Shown: positions 1 to 13,719 of the stretch, piece after piece
Layout: the number at the start of each line of letters is the position of its first letter
Numbering within the stretch: position 1 is the stretch's first letter
NCBI RefSeq assembly: GCF_022605165.1
Contig: NC_063076.1
Location: forward strand, 1,364,001 to 1,428,000
Direction of reading: 5' to 3'
DNA length: 64,000 nt
Origin: Purpureocillium takamizusanense
Lineage: Eukaryota > Ascomycota > Sordariomycetes > Hypocreales > Ophiocordycipitaceae
Translations under genes and position numbers: made by a program
The notes under the pieces: model-generated
The model's input: the letters and a program-made list of their open reading frames with translations, nothing else
The model's database searches: none
What the model was told of the DNA's origin: nothing

Positions 1-1902
1 CCCGCCCGCCCTCTCCACCTCGCTCGCGCCCTCCCCCGTCCGTCGCTTCTCGCACTTCCAGCCACCCCCCACCCCCAAAAAGACAAGACAAGGACAAGAC
101 AGCGAGGCACACGGCAGTCTCGCCACTGTCCGGAGAAGACAGGCTGAGGGACCCAGGATTATCACCAAGACACCCGCTCAGGCACTGGGGGTGGTGGTGC
201 GGCGGGGGCCCTGGAAGGATGGAGCCACCTGCACCACAGCACCCGCCGCGCACCCCCCTCCCCCCTCCCTCCCCTGGAAGCAAGCATGATCATGGTGCTG
301 CACTGCCGTCGTCGCTGGTGCTGATGGTGCTGCAGGCTGGGGCTGGACGGGAAATTGAAACAGGCGCCCACTACGACTGCTACAGGTACTATAGGTACCA
401 AACGCACACGCACCATTTGTCGGCACCTCGCGAGGTGCGTACGTATAGGTATGTACTCGAATGGTCACGTTAGTAATGCCCTACGCGCGCGAGAGAGGGA
501 GAGACAGAGGGAGAGGAAAGAGAGAGAGAGAGAGACAGACCCGATGGGCTGAGCTACCGTAATCTGTCTGCGCCTGACACAGCTTGTCAGGAGCCATGTC
601 TCTGGAGGTTCACAGCAACGCCCGTGGCGGCAGATCCAGCCCTGTCCAAAATTTTATTAGGCATGATGAGGTCGGTGCTTCGTATAATGGCATGGGCGAT
701 TCTGTGTGTATACTCGCTCTCGCCTGAACCGGCGGCGCACGACCGGGGTGAATTTCTTGCCATGGTGCAGCAGCAGCGGCGTATTCTCATCAATCTATCC
801 TCTCCGGGCTGGCCCCTGTCACTCGAGCGAGCACTCGACTCACCTCGCAGGGCTGGGCACACAACAAAATGTCGAAAGTGGCTGTTTCCCATTCAGTCAC
901 GAGAGAGACACGTAGCGAAGAAACGAGCCCTGGCCGCATTGTGGCCGCGTCCTGCAAGCACTGCACACTAGGACTATGTACGTAGTATGTACGACCATAC
1001 GCACGCCTTGATAGAGCGGCTATACAATTGCTGCCTGTGGGGACGTCGTGGCTGCTGCAGCTGTCGTTGTTGCTGTCGTCGTTATGTTGCCGCGGTCCCC
1101 CGTCGTGTGTTTGAGTTGTGCGCTGCAAGATCTATTCCTGGCCATCGTGAGGCAGCCGAACACTGCCGTCTGGAATGTTGGGGGCCCAGACGGACGGCCC
1201 CCCGGGCGCGCTGTCGTGGGTGACCTATTTCGACGGGCTGACGTCGTCGTCGTCTTTTTTTGTTTTTTTTCTCTCGCGGGGGCCTGCTGGGTCCCCCGGG
1301 GATCTGGTGAGATTGCGCAAACGCCTCCAACGCGGGTTGCTTTTGGGGCGCTACGCATGCCCGCCCGCGACAGAGCAACGTTGAATGGAACCCAACGGTC
1401 CCGGGCGCTCAAGCCTCCTAATTACACTGACCGATGGGCGCCCTTGTTTTGCGCCTTTTGCTTTTATCTACGTACCCAACAGGTAGTAGATGAATAGGTC
1501 AGGAGGTATCGTTAGTAGGTAGGTAGTCAGGTACAGCATGCACTGCCCGACGATTACGGGCACTATACAACGTGAGCAATGGCCTTAGTACCTTATTCTT
1601 CTTCCCATTGTAACGGTACTATTTCATGCTTAGTACTTTCTTTGGCTTCATCGGGTCGTGGCGCCGCCAAAGCGTGCGATGGCGCCCTCCCCATCTCCCG
1701 CCGTTCGCAGTCGTGTCATTTCGCGGCCGTCAGCCTCACACACAACAACTCGACCGCCGCGCCGTCCCGTCCGTCCATCCGTCCATCCATCCATTCCATG
1801 CCATTCATCCATCCAAGCCCACTCTGCTGCACGTCGTCTTGCCACGAGACCTTCCTCCCCGCTGTCTTCTCTCCCGCGCGCACCACCACCACATCGGCCA
1901 CA

Positions 1903-1972
1903 CAGCAGCAGCAGCAGCAGCACGACCCAACGCATGGGCCGCGCATGGGCCGCGCATGGGCCGCGCATGGGG
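1903..1972. repeat. CAG microsatellite plus 11-bp tandem repeat
   Basis: Six CAG units (1903-1920) are followed after a short gap by nearly four copies of the 11-bp unit CGCATGGGCCG (1931-1972). No gene reads convincingly through it. Confidence 0.85.
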
Positions 1973-2341
1973 GGATGAAATCATGTTGATGGACTGACTG
2001 ATGGACTGATGGACGGATGAACTGATGAGGAAAGAAGCAAAAAAGAAGGAAGGGCAAGGGACGCCCGCGGGCGACGTGGTGTGCACACCATCGCCAAACT
2101 GGATGGTGCGTCGTGCCGCCTTGCAACTGGCGCCTGGGGCTGTCTGTCCCTGGGGCGGCGCATCGTGGCTGCGCACTGCACAACGTGGCCGGCTGAATAA
2201 GGTAGGCAGCTTGGGCAGGTCGGTCGGTAGGTAAGAAGGTAGGTAGGCAGACATTCCCGCGATGCCAAGTCAGCCCAGGTACTGTACACACATCCAGCGC
2301 TCAACTTGATATCTCGGTCTGCGACTTACACCCCGCGCCGT

Positions 2342-2576
2342 CACACACACACACACACAGGCACCACCACACCACAGACAAACACTCACAAACGCGCTTG
2401 CTGGCCACGCCGCCTGCGCACCAATACGGTCCCCTTGCTTGCTCGCATTCGTGTAAGTGAGGCCACTAAACTACCACTACGGTTACTGCATACCGCCCCT
2501 CCAGTGCACGACACTCCGGCGCCACTCCCACGCACTCGGCGCAACTGTCACACACACACGCACACACACACACACT
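2342..2576. repeat. CA dinucleotide microsatellites
   Basis: Two CA-rich runs, at 2342-2359 and about 2549-2576, are separated by unrelated sequence. The 213-codon frame running through the region is a by-product of this low complexity. Confidence 0.8.
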
Positions 2577-4580
2577 TACACCACACCACAAAAGTCGATC
2601 GATGCTTCGGCCCTGGCCTGGATCGAATCACTTTATCAAGCGAAGCAAAAAGAGCAAAAAGGACGATGGCGCGCCCGCCCCTCCACGAACGGAGAAATAG
2701 TATCCACCGGCCCTCGCTCCCTCCCGTCTTCTCCGCCTCACCCACTCCACGTCCACTCCCACCGCTTCCGTGCCCTTTTTTCTTTCCTCTGCCGCTCTCT
2801 CTCCCAGGCATGATTTGCATGGCATGGCCCCTCCTGCCCCCCCTTTCCCCACCGCATGGAAGCTTCATCGAAGCCTCGCTAGCGCACCAGATGGGGCGCT
2901 CTCCCTCTCTCTCTGTGACTCTCTGTCTATTTCTCAGCGTAGCGTGAATCATGCGCTCGCGCCCCTGGGGCAAAGGAAAAAAAATAAGAATGACTGGTTG
3001 CAGTGGAGCGCCTAGAGCATTCACAATTTCCCTTGCTTAGCATCTCTTGATCATCTGGTGTCCCAGCCCTACTAGTCCGTCCGACAGGGGATTCGGCGAA
3101 AGCAAAATTCAAGGGATGCCTAGCTAGGCGCACGCACAAGAGATCAGAGAGCGCGCCCGCGCGCAAGAGCGGGAAAAAAAAATACATTGTCCTCGGCATT
3201 TCGCACCCAGGTCGGGCAATTCTTATTCATTACAGTGGGGGCAGTGCCTCGATGTTGTGGAGATTGAGCCTCCTCGCCTTCTTTTCTGCGGTGTAGTGGT
3301 CGTTGTCGTCGTCATTTTGCCCTCAATCGCACGCCCCCTTTTCAACTCACTCAACATGCGGTCAAAAAAAGGACCCCTGCACGTAGACACGTGCAAACGT
3401 GCCCTCTCCGCAGCAGCTCTCTAGCTCGTGTATGGTGGTGAGAACGAACAGACCACGACCGAAAGCTGAAACCACCAAAAACGTCAGGCGCGAGGTGGTG
3501 GTCAACACGAGCTCGCTCGCGGCTGCCTTCCAAAATAACTGCCCTACACGGCAATCACCGACAGCAACGGGAAATTCAAAACGAGGACGCCTCGTCCAGC
3601 TCTCTCGCTCTGCTGTTTGCTTGCTCATCGGGGACCCGCCAACGCCCAGGTTCGTTCGGGCTCTCACACTTGGGCTGTAAGAATAATAATAAGCCGGCAG
3701 GGACTGAGCCACACGCCAGTCCGGATGACCGCCAAATGGCAGTGGTGGCCCTTGTCTGCCGTCCAGTTACTCGTCCAAGGACAACCTCTCATGCAGGCTC
3801 GTGCAGGGGTGCTTGCTTGTGCCCCCCCATCGCAAACGTCCGCCCGCCAAATGCAAGAAGCAGAGAGGGTCAGGTGGTCGAGGGGACACCCCTGCTGGGC
3901 CATGGCCCGCCGCCCTGGCTGCTGGCTGGCTGGCGGGGGGAGGCGCTCGTTCGGCCAGCTGTCGGTTGTTCGGCGGGGGTTGGCTTCGCAACGACGGGTG
4001 AGGAAGAGGCCAGCGCATCAGTCGTTCGGTGCTGAGAGCGTTATTACATGCTCGTCATGTTGTAGCGGCGCGCCGCCAAAAAGCCAGACCGCTCCTCGAA
4101 GCCCGGCCACCAACGCCTGCGCGCGTTTTTGTATCGCTTCCTCTCGCTCATAGGTTTCCCTCTTTACCGCTGACGTCGCTGCCTGCCTGCCTGCCCGCCG
4201 CCCGGACGAGGAGGGCCAAGTCGGGGACCGTCATCCGGCCGGCGCGCGGGTTTGCTTCTTTCGGGATCTGCAGGGCTGTGACGAGCAGTGGTTGATGGGC
4301 AGCGGATCGTGATTGCGGGGTGCGGGAGCGTGCACGCCGGCGACGTCGCGAATGTCGTACATTATTACGGGAGGAGTACCTGTAACACGGGCCCAGGAAG
4401 CGTATACCTGACCCGTCTCGAGGGACGGCCTCCTTCTCCTCTCCCCAGCTGCCCCAGACACCAAAGCCCGTACCTCCCTTCTCCATGCGAGATCTCGCAC
4501 GCCGAGAAGAAGAAAAAAAGAACAACAGACACAGACCTGCCCGGGACAAGCCAGTAAAGAACCCCACACGAGGTGGTCAT

Positions 4581-4602
4581 CGTGGTGGTGGTGGTGGTGG
4601 TG
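4581..4602. repeat. TGG trinucleotide microsatellite
   Basis: Seven consecutive TGG units lie in non-coding DNA; no reading frame through them looks real. Confidence 0.8.
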
Positions 4603-5410
4603 CCCCCAGCGCTCGGGACCCCCTCGCGTCACGGACGAGAAACGACGGAGATGGCGGGGCGCTTACAACAACTACACTGCGCCAGCAGAAGCGAAAGTGC
4701 TTGCATCCCAATCCCAGCGGTGGCCCCAGAGTAGAAAACGCCGCCCCCGTCTTTTGCTTCCTTTTTGGGGGGCCGGTTGCGGTGGCTCTCGACGTCCAGC
4801 AGCAGCATCCAGCAATCATCATGTATGGGTAGCGGCGGCCACGGCCGCCCCAGCAGCAGGACATCCCCTACGTACCCGCATCAAGGTTCATCTTACTACG
4901 TACTACTAATACGGAGGCACCACCAGCGGTGATGGGCATTGGAGCATTATTTTCGCCTCATCGCCGAGGGGCAAGGTAGGTAGAGTACCTTTTTTTGGTT
5001 CGCCGCAATCGTCATGGTGACAATGTCTGCGGCCCGTTCAGCCGTTTCGCGCAAAGGTACCCTATGTTCCGAACTCCGTCGCGCGGGACGGGATGGACGG
5101 AATGGAGGAGCTGCTTGGTGGCAGGTGCTCTCGTCCGGCGGCCCGGCGGCCCCAAAAGCAGACCAGCCGACGTGCTAGTTATGATTACTTTGGTACCTTA
5201 GGTTGCACTGACTGTAGGTACGAGGTCAGCAACCAAGTTTCCGGTGCGCCAAAATGGCACGGCGCAACGTGAAACTCGGCCGTCCTCGTTGTCGAGGCGC
5301 GCCTTTTACCTTGCCCTTCCTGGCCTTAGAGGCCCTGCTCCTCGTGTTCCCGTGACGCCCGCGCATCCCTGTCGAGGCGGCCCTGGTCGCCCAGACTTTG
5401 AATTGATCGC

Positions 5411-5443
5411 AACCTCAACATCAACCTCAACATCAACCTCAAC
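5411..5443. repeat. 12-bp tandem repeat AACCTCAACATC
   Basis: About two and a half copies of AACCTCAACATC lie in otherwise unremarkable non-coding DNA. Confidence 0.8.
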
Positions 5444-8400
5444 GCCGCCGTTCCTGGCCCCTCGCCTCGGCGCAAGTCTAGCTGCTGCTGGGTTGGCAGG
5501 CGATACGACGATGGCAATGACGTGACCATCGGACACCCAACCATCCCCGCCGCGTTTCCCGCCTCCACAGAGTGTCCCTTCCTTTACAAGTCATGATGGA
5601 CGGGCTGTCCATCCGGGCGAGCAGCCATACCGTATATACAATTGATATGCAAAGCAAGAGATCGGAGAAGAAGACGAAGAAGAAGCAGAAGAAACAGATA
5701 GACATTCCGGGGGGGTACCTTTTCGGGTGCAATGTCCTCTCTGGGGCCTGTGCGGGCCGACGGGCATCATGGACCACTGGCAGTCTGTTGATGGCATCAC
5801 GCGCTGGACCCCCCCTCCCCCAGGCAGGTTCCTGTCCTGCAGCCTTACGGCCTGCGGGCTGTGACTGGCTCGCAGCGTCAGCCAGCCAGCACAGACGAAG
5901 CAGCTCCGCCCGCTTACCCACCACACACACACAAACACAGACACCACCCACCACCCCTTGTCCGAGATAAGGGCAAGTGAGGCAGGCAGAGTTGGTACAT
6001 GTAAGTAGGTACCTTGAGGCATGGAAGGCAAGGCTCCAACACGCCCACCGCCTGGCCGGTCGGTCCGTCGTGACTCATTGCGCATTCGTTGGCCACCCCG
6101 CGCTTCCACGTTGTCCAGTCGTCATCGTCGTCGTCGTCCTTCTTCGGTCAAACCATGAGGCGCGGATTGGCCCTGGAAGGCAAAACGCTTAATAAAACCG
6201 GAGAAATGGAAGCCGTCGTGGAAGCCCGCCCAACGTGCGACCTGCGACGTGTGCAAGATTCACATTGACCGCTCTGACTGTCGGAGATGTCAAAGTCAAA
6301 GTTACGGTGGGGATTCATCCATGGGGATGATCGCCGCGGCGGCCTGCAGGAATTTTTTTTCCCCTTCTTCTCTTTCCGTTTCCGCATTTTCCCTTTTCAT
6401 GCCTCCCTTCCCGAGGCCTGCGTTAGAGCCGCATTGTAACAATGCCCGGAGATGATGTATGGAGAAAGGGCGGGTCCGCTATCGCCCGGGGATGAAATCA
6501 TAGGGGTCTTGCTGGGGCCGGGGGTTTAACGTCAATCAATCACGGGGATGCTCTGATATTTTTTTTTCTGAATTTTTTTTTTCGGCTCTCCCTCTCTCCC
6601 GTCAAGAGCCACAATGGGAACAGCCACGTCCTTATGCTCATTCATAGGCAATACGCCCCCCTGCAAGTCGTCCCGGGCCAAAGGGCGTCGAACGCCACGC
6701 ATGGCCAACATCATTTCACCTAATGACGATGATGCGCCAGAGCAGATTGATCATCTACTCGGGGTGCAGCAGAGCGCCGTGCCTCCGACGTGTCACGTAG
6801 ACGCCCAAGACGCCAGCCTGGAGGTGCGGCGTCTGCGGCATCTAAGTTAGTCCTTCACACACACGCGCGCGCGCGCAAGGATGGGCATGCTCGGAGGCAC
6901 ACACCGCCGTCAACACCGCCCAACATGGCCGCCCCCAATGAGAAAAGGAGGGGGGAGGGAGGGGGCCGCTTTGGAACGGCGTCTGTCAGCGCTCCAACAA
7001 ACGTCATAACCGGTGAGCAAGGAGGCGATCGTGGCCCGGCGGTCTGCCACTGCCGACCGTTGCCGCGGCCTAAGCTGGGCCCGGGGTGACTTGTCAAAAC
7101 AAAGTGTCTGGCGCAACCGCATTCCCCAACATTCGCGTGATATCCCCTCTCATGCAGCATGCCCATGTGGCCCTCGAGTCTTGAGATGCTTGTCAGTCAA
7201 GTCAGTCTCGAGGTTGAGTAGGACCCCCGCCCTCTCATTTCGCCCATGGTGTACTTTACACCGCCGTTTCAAGAAAAATGCAAATGACCGTGAGGGATCA
7301 ATGAAGACGGTACGTGGTCGTCCTGCGCTGCCGCCGCGAGGCAGTCGTCGAGAGCTGCTCTGCTATGATAGTAGTCATGTCGTGTGACCAGCCTGCGACA
7401 AATCAATCGCCTTGTGTGTCGCACAAAGTTCCCAGCCCTGCCATGTCGCAATGCCCGGCGCCCTTGCGAATGCTGGATTGCTCAGTTGGGCAACCCGACA
7501 TCTCAAATCAGGCCAGCCATCTACCGAGTCCCGGCAACGAGGTTCACAGAAAGGCACGTCGTACCCGCACACCAGTTTCGGTATGTAGCAGCGACGGAAG
7601 CACGTTGAGATGAGAGCCGCGCCACCTCTGCCCCGTGCGCTCGCTTCAGAAAGGGGTGCGTCCACGAGCGCATAGTATGCAGACTCCTGTCGGGGCATTG
7701 TCAATCTCCATGATGTATGGACCAAGGTACAGTATGTGGGCGCGTTTCTTCGCCCAGCATCCAGTACTACAGCCCAGCAGAGCAGATGCTATTATGCTAA
7801 TGCTGTCTTTATCTGGCCACCGTTTTCAAAGAAGGAACTTTGCATCTCCGGCACGTGTAATTGCTGGCAGGTACCGGGCGCGTGTCCTGCGCCAGGCCGC
7901 GGACTGCACGGGCCATACCCAGCTTTCGTCGGCGACACACGGAGCGTGGCGCGAGCCGAGACTCCCTTCGATGACCGGCCTTTGCATGCCCGAGATGCAT
8001 CCATCTCCCGATACCTCAGACCACAAATCAATGGGTGCCGTGATTACTTGGGGGCTGAGAGGGCGACGCTGCACGCACTCCGTCGACGAATGGTGCCGGC
8101 CGAAATTCGGCCCCCCCACGCCAGATGGGCAAGCATCACCCCAACCCTCCAGATACCACCCCGCTGGGACGATGATGACCAGCCTGTACCATGCCCATAG
8201 GGTCCGCTCGTCCAGTGTTTCTGGCCAGGGCAGCCCGGCTTCGACTGATGACACCCCCCCCCGAGGAATGCCACGGCCGAAGCAGGCAGGTCAAGGCTGC
8301 GCTGCCGACGCCCGGCTGTTGTGCAACAGGGCTGTGTGCGTGTTGCTTTCTCGCGAATCTGCGTCCTGTGAGACGGGCTGGGTCCGCATTTAGCATCAGG

Positions 8401-10004
8401 GCCAATTTGCCGGCTCTCAAGCTGAATCAGGCGGGCGCTGCTCGCTCGTCCGTGGCCCCTGGTTCCTTGACCTGGCCCACCGGGGGACGCTGGTCGCTTG
8501 GTCTCGTCCGGCGACCCCGTTGGCGACGAGTCGAGGCGAGGCGAGGCGCGCGGCCGTTCGTGGCCTGCCTGGGACGTCGCCTGTCAGATGCGCATCGGCA
8601 AATTTCCCTCCCATGTGGTCTGCGACGGGGGGGAAAAAATTTGGCACTGGTGACCCGCCGCACCGGTAGCTGCTGCCCCTGGCGCTAGCGAACAAGGCGG
8701 GCAGGCCGGCAGGCTGTCGCGTTTGGGGGATGGCGTCCGGGCCAAGGCGACGTCTCAGTCGTGTTTTGGGCCGCCTCGTCAATGGGCGTGGTGGCGCCTG
8801 GCTCTGGTGCGACGGCTGGTTCCTTGCAAGCCGCAACCGTGCAAGTGGTGCCAGACTGCAGGACAGGCCGGGCTGAAAATAGACGCCGCCTCGCCAGACG
8901 GCATGTGTAGCTTGTCGATAGCGTCCAGTGTCTCAACGCCAAGCCGCCGACACAACAGAGTCTGGTCTCCTCTTCGTCTCCGTTTTGGGGGAAGGGAGGG
9001 GGAGGGGTGGCATCGCCGTGCGTGCAGAGCGGCAAGGCCCTTCCTTCATGCAAACGTCATCGTCAGCTTTGCGTTCCATTGAATAATGTCTTTTCCGTGA
9101 AGTAGTAGCAATGTCGGGCGCCGCTGCATGGCACGGCGTCGACGGACACCAAAGAGGCGCCACGCCACCAGGGCGAATGGCCTGAGATGGCGGCCCATCT
9201 GGCGGCGACATCGGCGAAGGAGAAACTAGCCTTGACCTTGCTTGTTTTGTGGCGGGTGCAAGGCGTCGCGAGGGTCAGCCCAGGGAGCGCTGCGGCATCG
9301 CATTACACGGGAGCGGCGGAACGAGATGCAACCCCCCGAACGGGCTTTTGGCTGGGTGTGTTCTAGTACAAACCTACTGGCGGCCTTCACGTTGGGCTGA
9401 GGTGGTGAACAACAGGCCACTCACAGTGGCCGGTGGCTGACAGTCCTGGGAGGTCAAGCCACCCTGGGCTCCAAGGCTAGATGCCACGTGGAGGCCAGGG
9501 GTGGAGGGGGGGAGCAGCTGGCGACGAAACATCCCTGGCGATCCGGCCGCCTCCCACTGACGATTTCTCATCATCGTCATCATACCTACTTCGTACCTCT
9601 TGTGTTCAATTGATTGCTCGTGACAGCGCGGCGGCCTCGGAAGGAGACACCCTACGCGTGCAGTCGGCTCTCTCGCAGATCAGCACGCGCAATGGTTTCA
9701 AGACGCGCAAGGCACCCACCGACGCACAATTTGCGCGCGACACGTATTTCGCACTTGGCAGCTCGCATGGGCGCGCCATGTCGTGTTTGGGCTGACGTCT
9801 GTCTATACGACGCGCCCACGGCCGCCGCACAGACGGGGAGGCAAGAAACCAAAAGCTTGGTGAGACGACTAGCACGGCCAACTAGCGGCGAGGTTGACCA
9901 CCCAGGAGCCGCACTATTGGGCATTGCCTCGGCACCTACCAGTACGAAGTACAGTATGCCATGGCAATTCTCCCGTTTACCCCGCTTAGAGCGGGAGGCG
10001 CACT

Positions 10005-10033
10005 CGACGACGACGACGACGACGACGACGACG
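10005..10033. repeat. CGA trinucleotide microsatellite
   Basis: Roughly nine consecutive CGA/GAC units. Short frames through it give poly-Asp or poly-Ser and are not credible genes. Confidence 0.8.
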
Positions 10034-13000
10034 CCCGGGTTGACGACCGTACGATACCCACGCATCCCGGGTAGCTACTGTAGGTCCTACAGTTGGCTAC
10101 AAGCATGTTTCGCAAACCCGAACCCAGCGGAGTGAACCCATGTGCAGCACCCTGCCGCTTTGGCATCGGCACGAGCAGTACATACATATGCACGATAGAT
10201 TACAGAGTGCACTTCGAACAATTGCCTCGGCACTTGGGCGTCTGCAGCCTCCCCGCCATCGAAGCCGCCCACGCATCATCATTGTAGCGTTCAACACCCC
10301 CATGATGCCTACGCCGAGAGGCATGAATCGTCTGTCTATCGGAGCATTCGTGCGGCGGCCCGTCGAAAGCTTATCCGGCCTAGCCGTCGCAGGATGTGAG
10401 CTAAGACTGGCAGGTAGGCAGCGCCTTCGCCGTCGTATTGCTTGTGGACGCTGGCTGGTCCGACCGGCCCAATACATAGGTTCCTTATGTGTACGAAGTA
10501 CACGTCAGTCAGTCAGCCCACGGCTGCGCGATATGCCATCATGCCGTAGCATGGCAAGGGCGTGGCGCGACATAGCGTTCCGTAAAGACCGTCCTCGAAC
10601 GACTTGAAGCTGCGCCGATGGGTCGAATTCTTTGCTTTTTTGTTTTGTTTTGCGCCGTCAGCTTCACCATGACTCTGTGCCGCATGATGCATATACATAT
10701 TCTGTACTACTACATGCACACTCCTCGGCCAGTGGTGGTTGGGTCGGCGTTCGAGGCCGGCGCGTGGTGTTGAACCGCATTGCCGCACCTCCGTGGCTGG
10801 CGCCCACGAGGCGTTCGTCGGCTCGCGGTTGATTAACACACATGGCGCATGCCACACACACTGAGGCCGGGGGGCGATGCTGCAATTGGCGGAGAGGGTG
10901 TGTTAATCATGCGTCCTGGTGATGGTGGTGGTGGTCGAGGCAGCCTCATCGGCGTGCCTTGTCAGAAAACCGCCTGTAGCCCGCGCCGCGTCCCTGCTTT
11001 CGGCATCGTCGGGAAGCGTCAGGCGGCATCATGACACGGCCTTGTTTTCTTTTCTCAGTTTCTTGTTTCTAGTCTATTGCTGCTACTATTACTTGGTTTA
11101 AAGCACAGACATGCGTACATACTACATACGTACGTGCCACCCACTGGCACAGCGCCGTTGCGTCCCAACGTGCCCCCCCCCCCCCTCTTCCATGCAGGGC
11201 CACTGCTATTTCACGCGCGCGAAGGAGAACTAGAGGGTGTGGATGTGATGTCCGTGGTGTGCGCCTGCTCAGGATGCGTCCCCAAGACTCGTCAATGTAC
11301 AGACTGTACTTGGCCTTCATGTACCGTGAGCTCGCCCAGCCTCCCCCCCCCTTTCTGTCCATCACTTGATGCGCTATCTGGGGTGGATGTGTCCGCCCGC
11401 TCCATACCCTTTCCCATCGCTCCCATGAAGGTGGTGGGTAGATGCACCCCCGTCCGGCCCAGGCGGGCTGCTCGTCGTCCATTCAAGCTTCACCCGCTTG
11501 GCCCCCAGCCAGTCTTGCGCCCGCCCGTAGCCAAGTTTGGGTGGTGCTGTTTCAAAATGATGCAGGTAGGAAGTAGTGTTGAGAATATTTAAGTTTGCAT
11601 TTAACGTTAGTATGTATTTGTCGGCCATGAGCACGCAGACATGTATGTTTCGACGGCGCCGCGCGCAAGACATATCCATCCCGATCACGCACTAACTTTA
11701 CGTAGTACTACATTTTCGAAACTCACCTCATCTGGCCAACCCCTGCCACCCCCCTCCGGGCCACTGTCGTCGTTGAGCACAGGCTGTGGAGCAAGGTTCC
11801 GGACCGGTGAGCGGGCGGCGGGCGTGTTAGTCCGCATCTCTCTCACATCCTCTCGGACAGGACACCATCAAGATGAGGCTAGCGGGTGGCCCCGTCTGGG
11901 CACAGGTGCCAATGTTTCGGCCGAAAGTCAAAAAAAATTCGTGAGCGTGCGGGCAGCGAACCATCATCGTTGATCGTTGCCTGGCGCGGGGAAAGAGAGA
12001 TGATGGCGGGGGAGGGGGGGGGGGGCGTGGTTTGGGTTGCAACTTTGTTGCTGAGTGATGGATGGACGGATGATCAATGACGAGACACAGCGCTCGTTTG
12101 CTCTCACACCCCGCAAATTGCCCTGTCTCCGGGAGAGCCAGACGGGGTTGGTGGCGGCGGCGACGGTGGTGGTGGTGCGGTTGTACGGTTTCGTCTTTGA
12201 CCGATTTGGAGGGACATGATGAGTGAGTGAGTGAATGAGTGGGTACGCTCCAGGGCGGCCAGAGATCGGCGGGACATGGTGATGCACAAGTTAGGTTGTT
12301 TCCACCACCTCGCAGCCCTTGACCACCACCAAAAGTGCAGTCAAAGATTCCCCTTCGGGGTTCACACGCTCGCCAGTGATGGGGAGCAGACAGGCAGCCA
12401 GCCACCGCGCCCCTGTCAAGCTGATTTGTGTCGACACGTCTCTTTGAGTTTACGTAGTGACTACTTCATACAGATCTCCAAAACTCCTCCATCCATCCAT
12501 CCATCTTACACCCCCGGCAGATTCCCACCCATCCCGCCCACCCGTCGGAGCATCAGTCGCGCCAATGGCATCGCCGTCGCCCCAGACGAATGGCCCCATC
12601 ACGTGTGCGCGTCTGAGTCGAGGATGATTGAGCGAGATGATGAGTCCTCCCCCCGCTCGGCCGTCTCTGAGTTGGCCGCGCTCGCGTAAAGGCCGACGGG
12701 CCTGGTCATCCTCTTGCTTGGCGTCTTGGGGAGCACAAGTCCCCAAGTGCGGAGCCCACGGAATGACAACAACCTGGTCGTCGCTGATGATACAAAAAAA
12801 AAAAGGGCAGTGTGACTTGGGGGCTCTCGCTCCGCCAACGCGCCGTTGCATCCGTTGGTGTCTCGGTCGAACGACTGTCGGTTCTCGGCGCAGGGCGTGA
12901 GCTAGCACCCGGAACCCGTCATGTCCATATATGGGTGCAGTCCTGTGCTTTGAAAGACATGCGTTATGCATGGTCTCTGTAGTGTGTGCTCAGTGAACCC

Positions 13001-13719
13001 AAATGGCGAATACGTACTCCGTACCTGCCCGCGGTATCTGTGTGGAATACCTTCTCCACACCCATACTATACAACGTGCTTCATAGATGGTGCCTTGTGC
13101 CTGCGTTGTTTAAAGTTGCCCGCATCTTGTGCCTGAACCGTCCGCCAAGCGAGCAGATTGCACCTCCTAATACGTACGCGCCGAGCAGGCCACAAATCAT
13201 GCAAAAACTCCTTCTCCGCCGGGCCAAGCCGCATCGGAGCCCATTGCCTTCCCGCCCGCAGTGCCGATGTGAGAGACGTCATGCTAGCGGGGCATGCAAT
13301 GGCCTCGAGCGTCCCCGTTTGTTCCCGCATCTCGCCGTCAGCGGCCCGTCGCACATCACGCGATGCGGATGTGCAGGGAGCGCTGCGCTGTCCGGGCGGC
13401 GGCCCTTGAAGGAGGGGGCGCTTTTCTCATTTCCCGGGGGTACCAACAGCCCACAGACTTGGCCGGGGGGGCCTGCGATGTCAGTCATCACGGGACACTG
13501 CGAAGCCCGGGTTTGGGGTTACACGGAGAGACCTGTCAACTGTTTTCCCCGCTCGACGGCCGAGACAATGGCCAGCAAGTATTTGGAAGCAGCAGGCCTG
13601 GGCTAGATGTTGCTGTTGCTTTCGCTGACGCGGCTGACGTTCCCGTTGGGGTCCTGGGGGGTTGTGGCGGCGGTGGTGTTATTCTCGTCGTTGCCTTGCG
13701 GCCCGTCTCGCGGCCCGCC

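Larger units (their letters stand above)
1..13719. other. Long gene-poor GC-rich region
   Basis: No reading frame here has a recognisable motif, good codon structure or flanking splice signals. The frames present are short, arginine/proline/serine rich and overlap on both strands, as expected of random GC-rich DNA. The stretch carries CT-rich tracts (for example 2,690-2,815), CA, CAG, TGG and CGA microsatellites, and long homopurine or homopyrimidine runs. CT-rich plus-strand tracts often lie upstream of fungal genes, so parts may be promoter or long untranslated leader. A non-coding transcript cannot be judged from sequence alone. Confidence 0.6.

Noticed and set aside
2306..2947. 213-codon plus-strand frame
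   Set aside because: Driven by CA and CT low-complexity repeats (Thr/His/Pro/Leu runs); no family resemblance.
7635..8393. 252-codon plus-strand frame
   Set aside because: No motif, composition of random GC-rich DNA, overlapped by several equally long frames on both strands, no splice partners.
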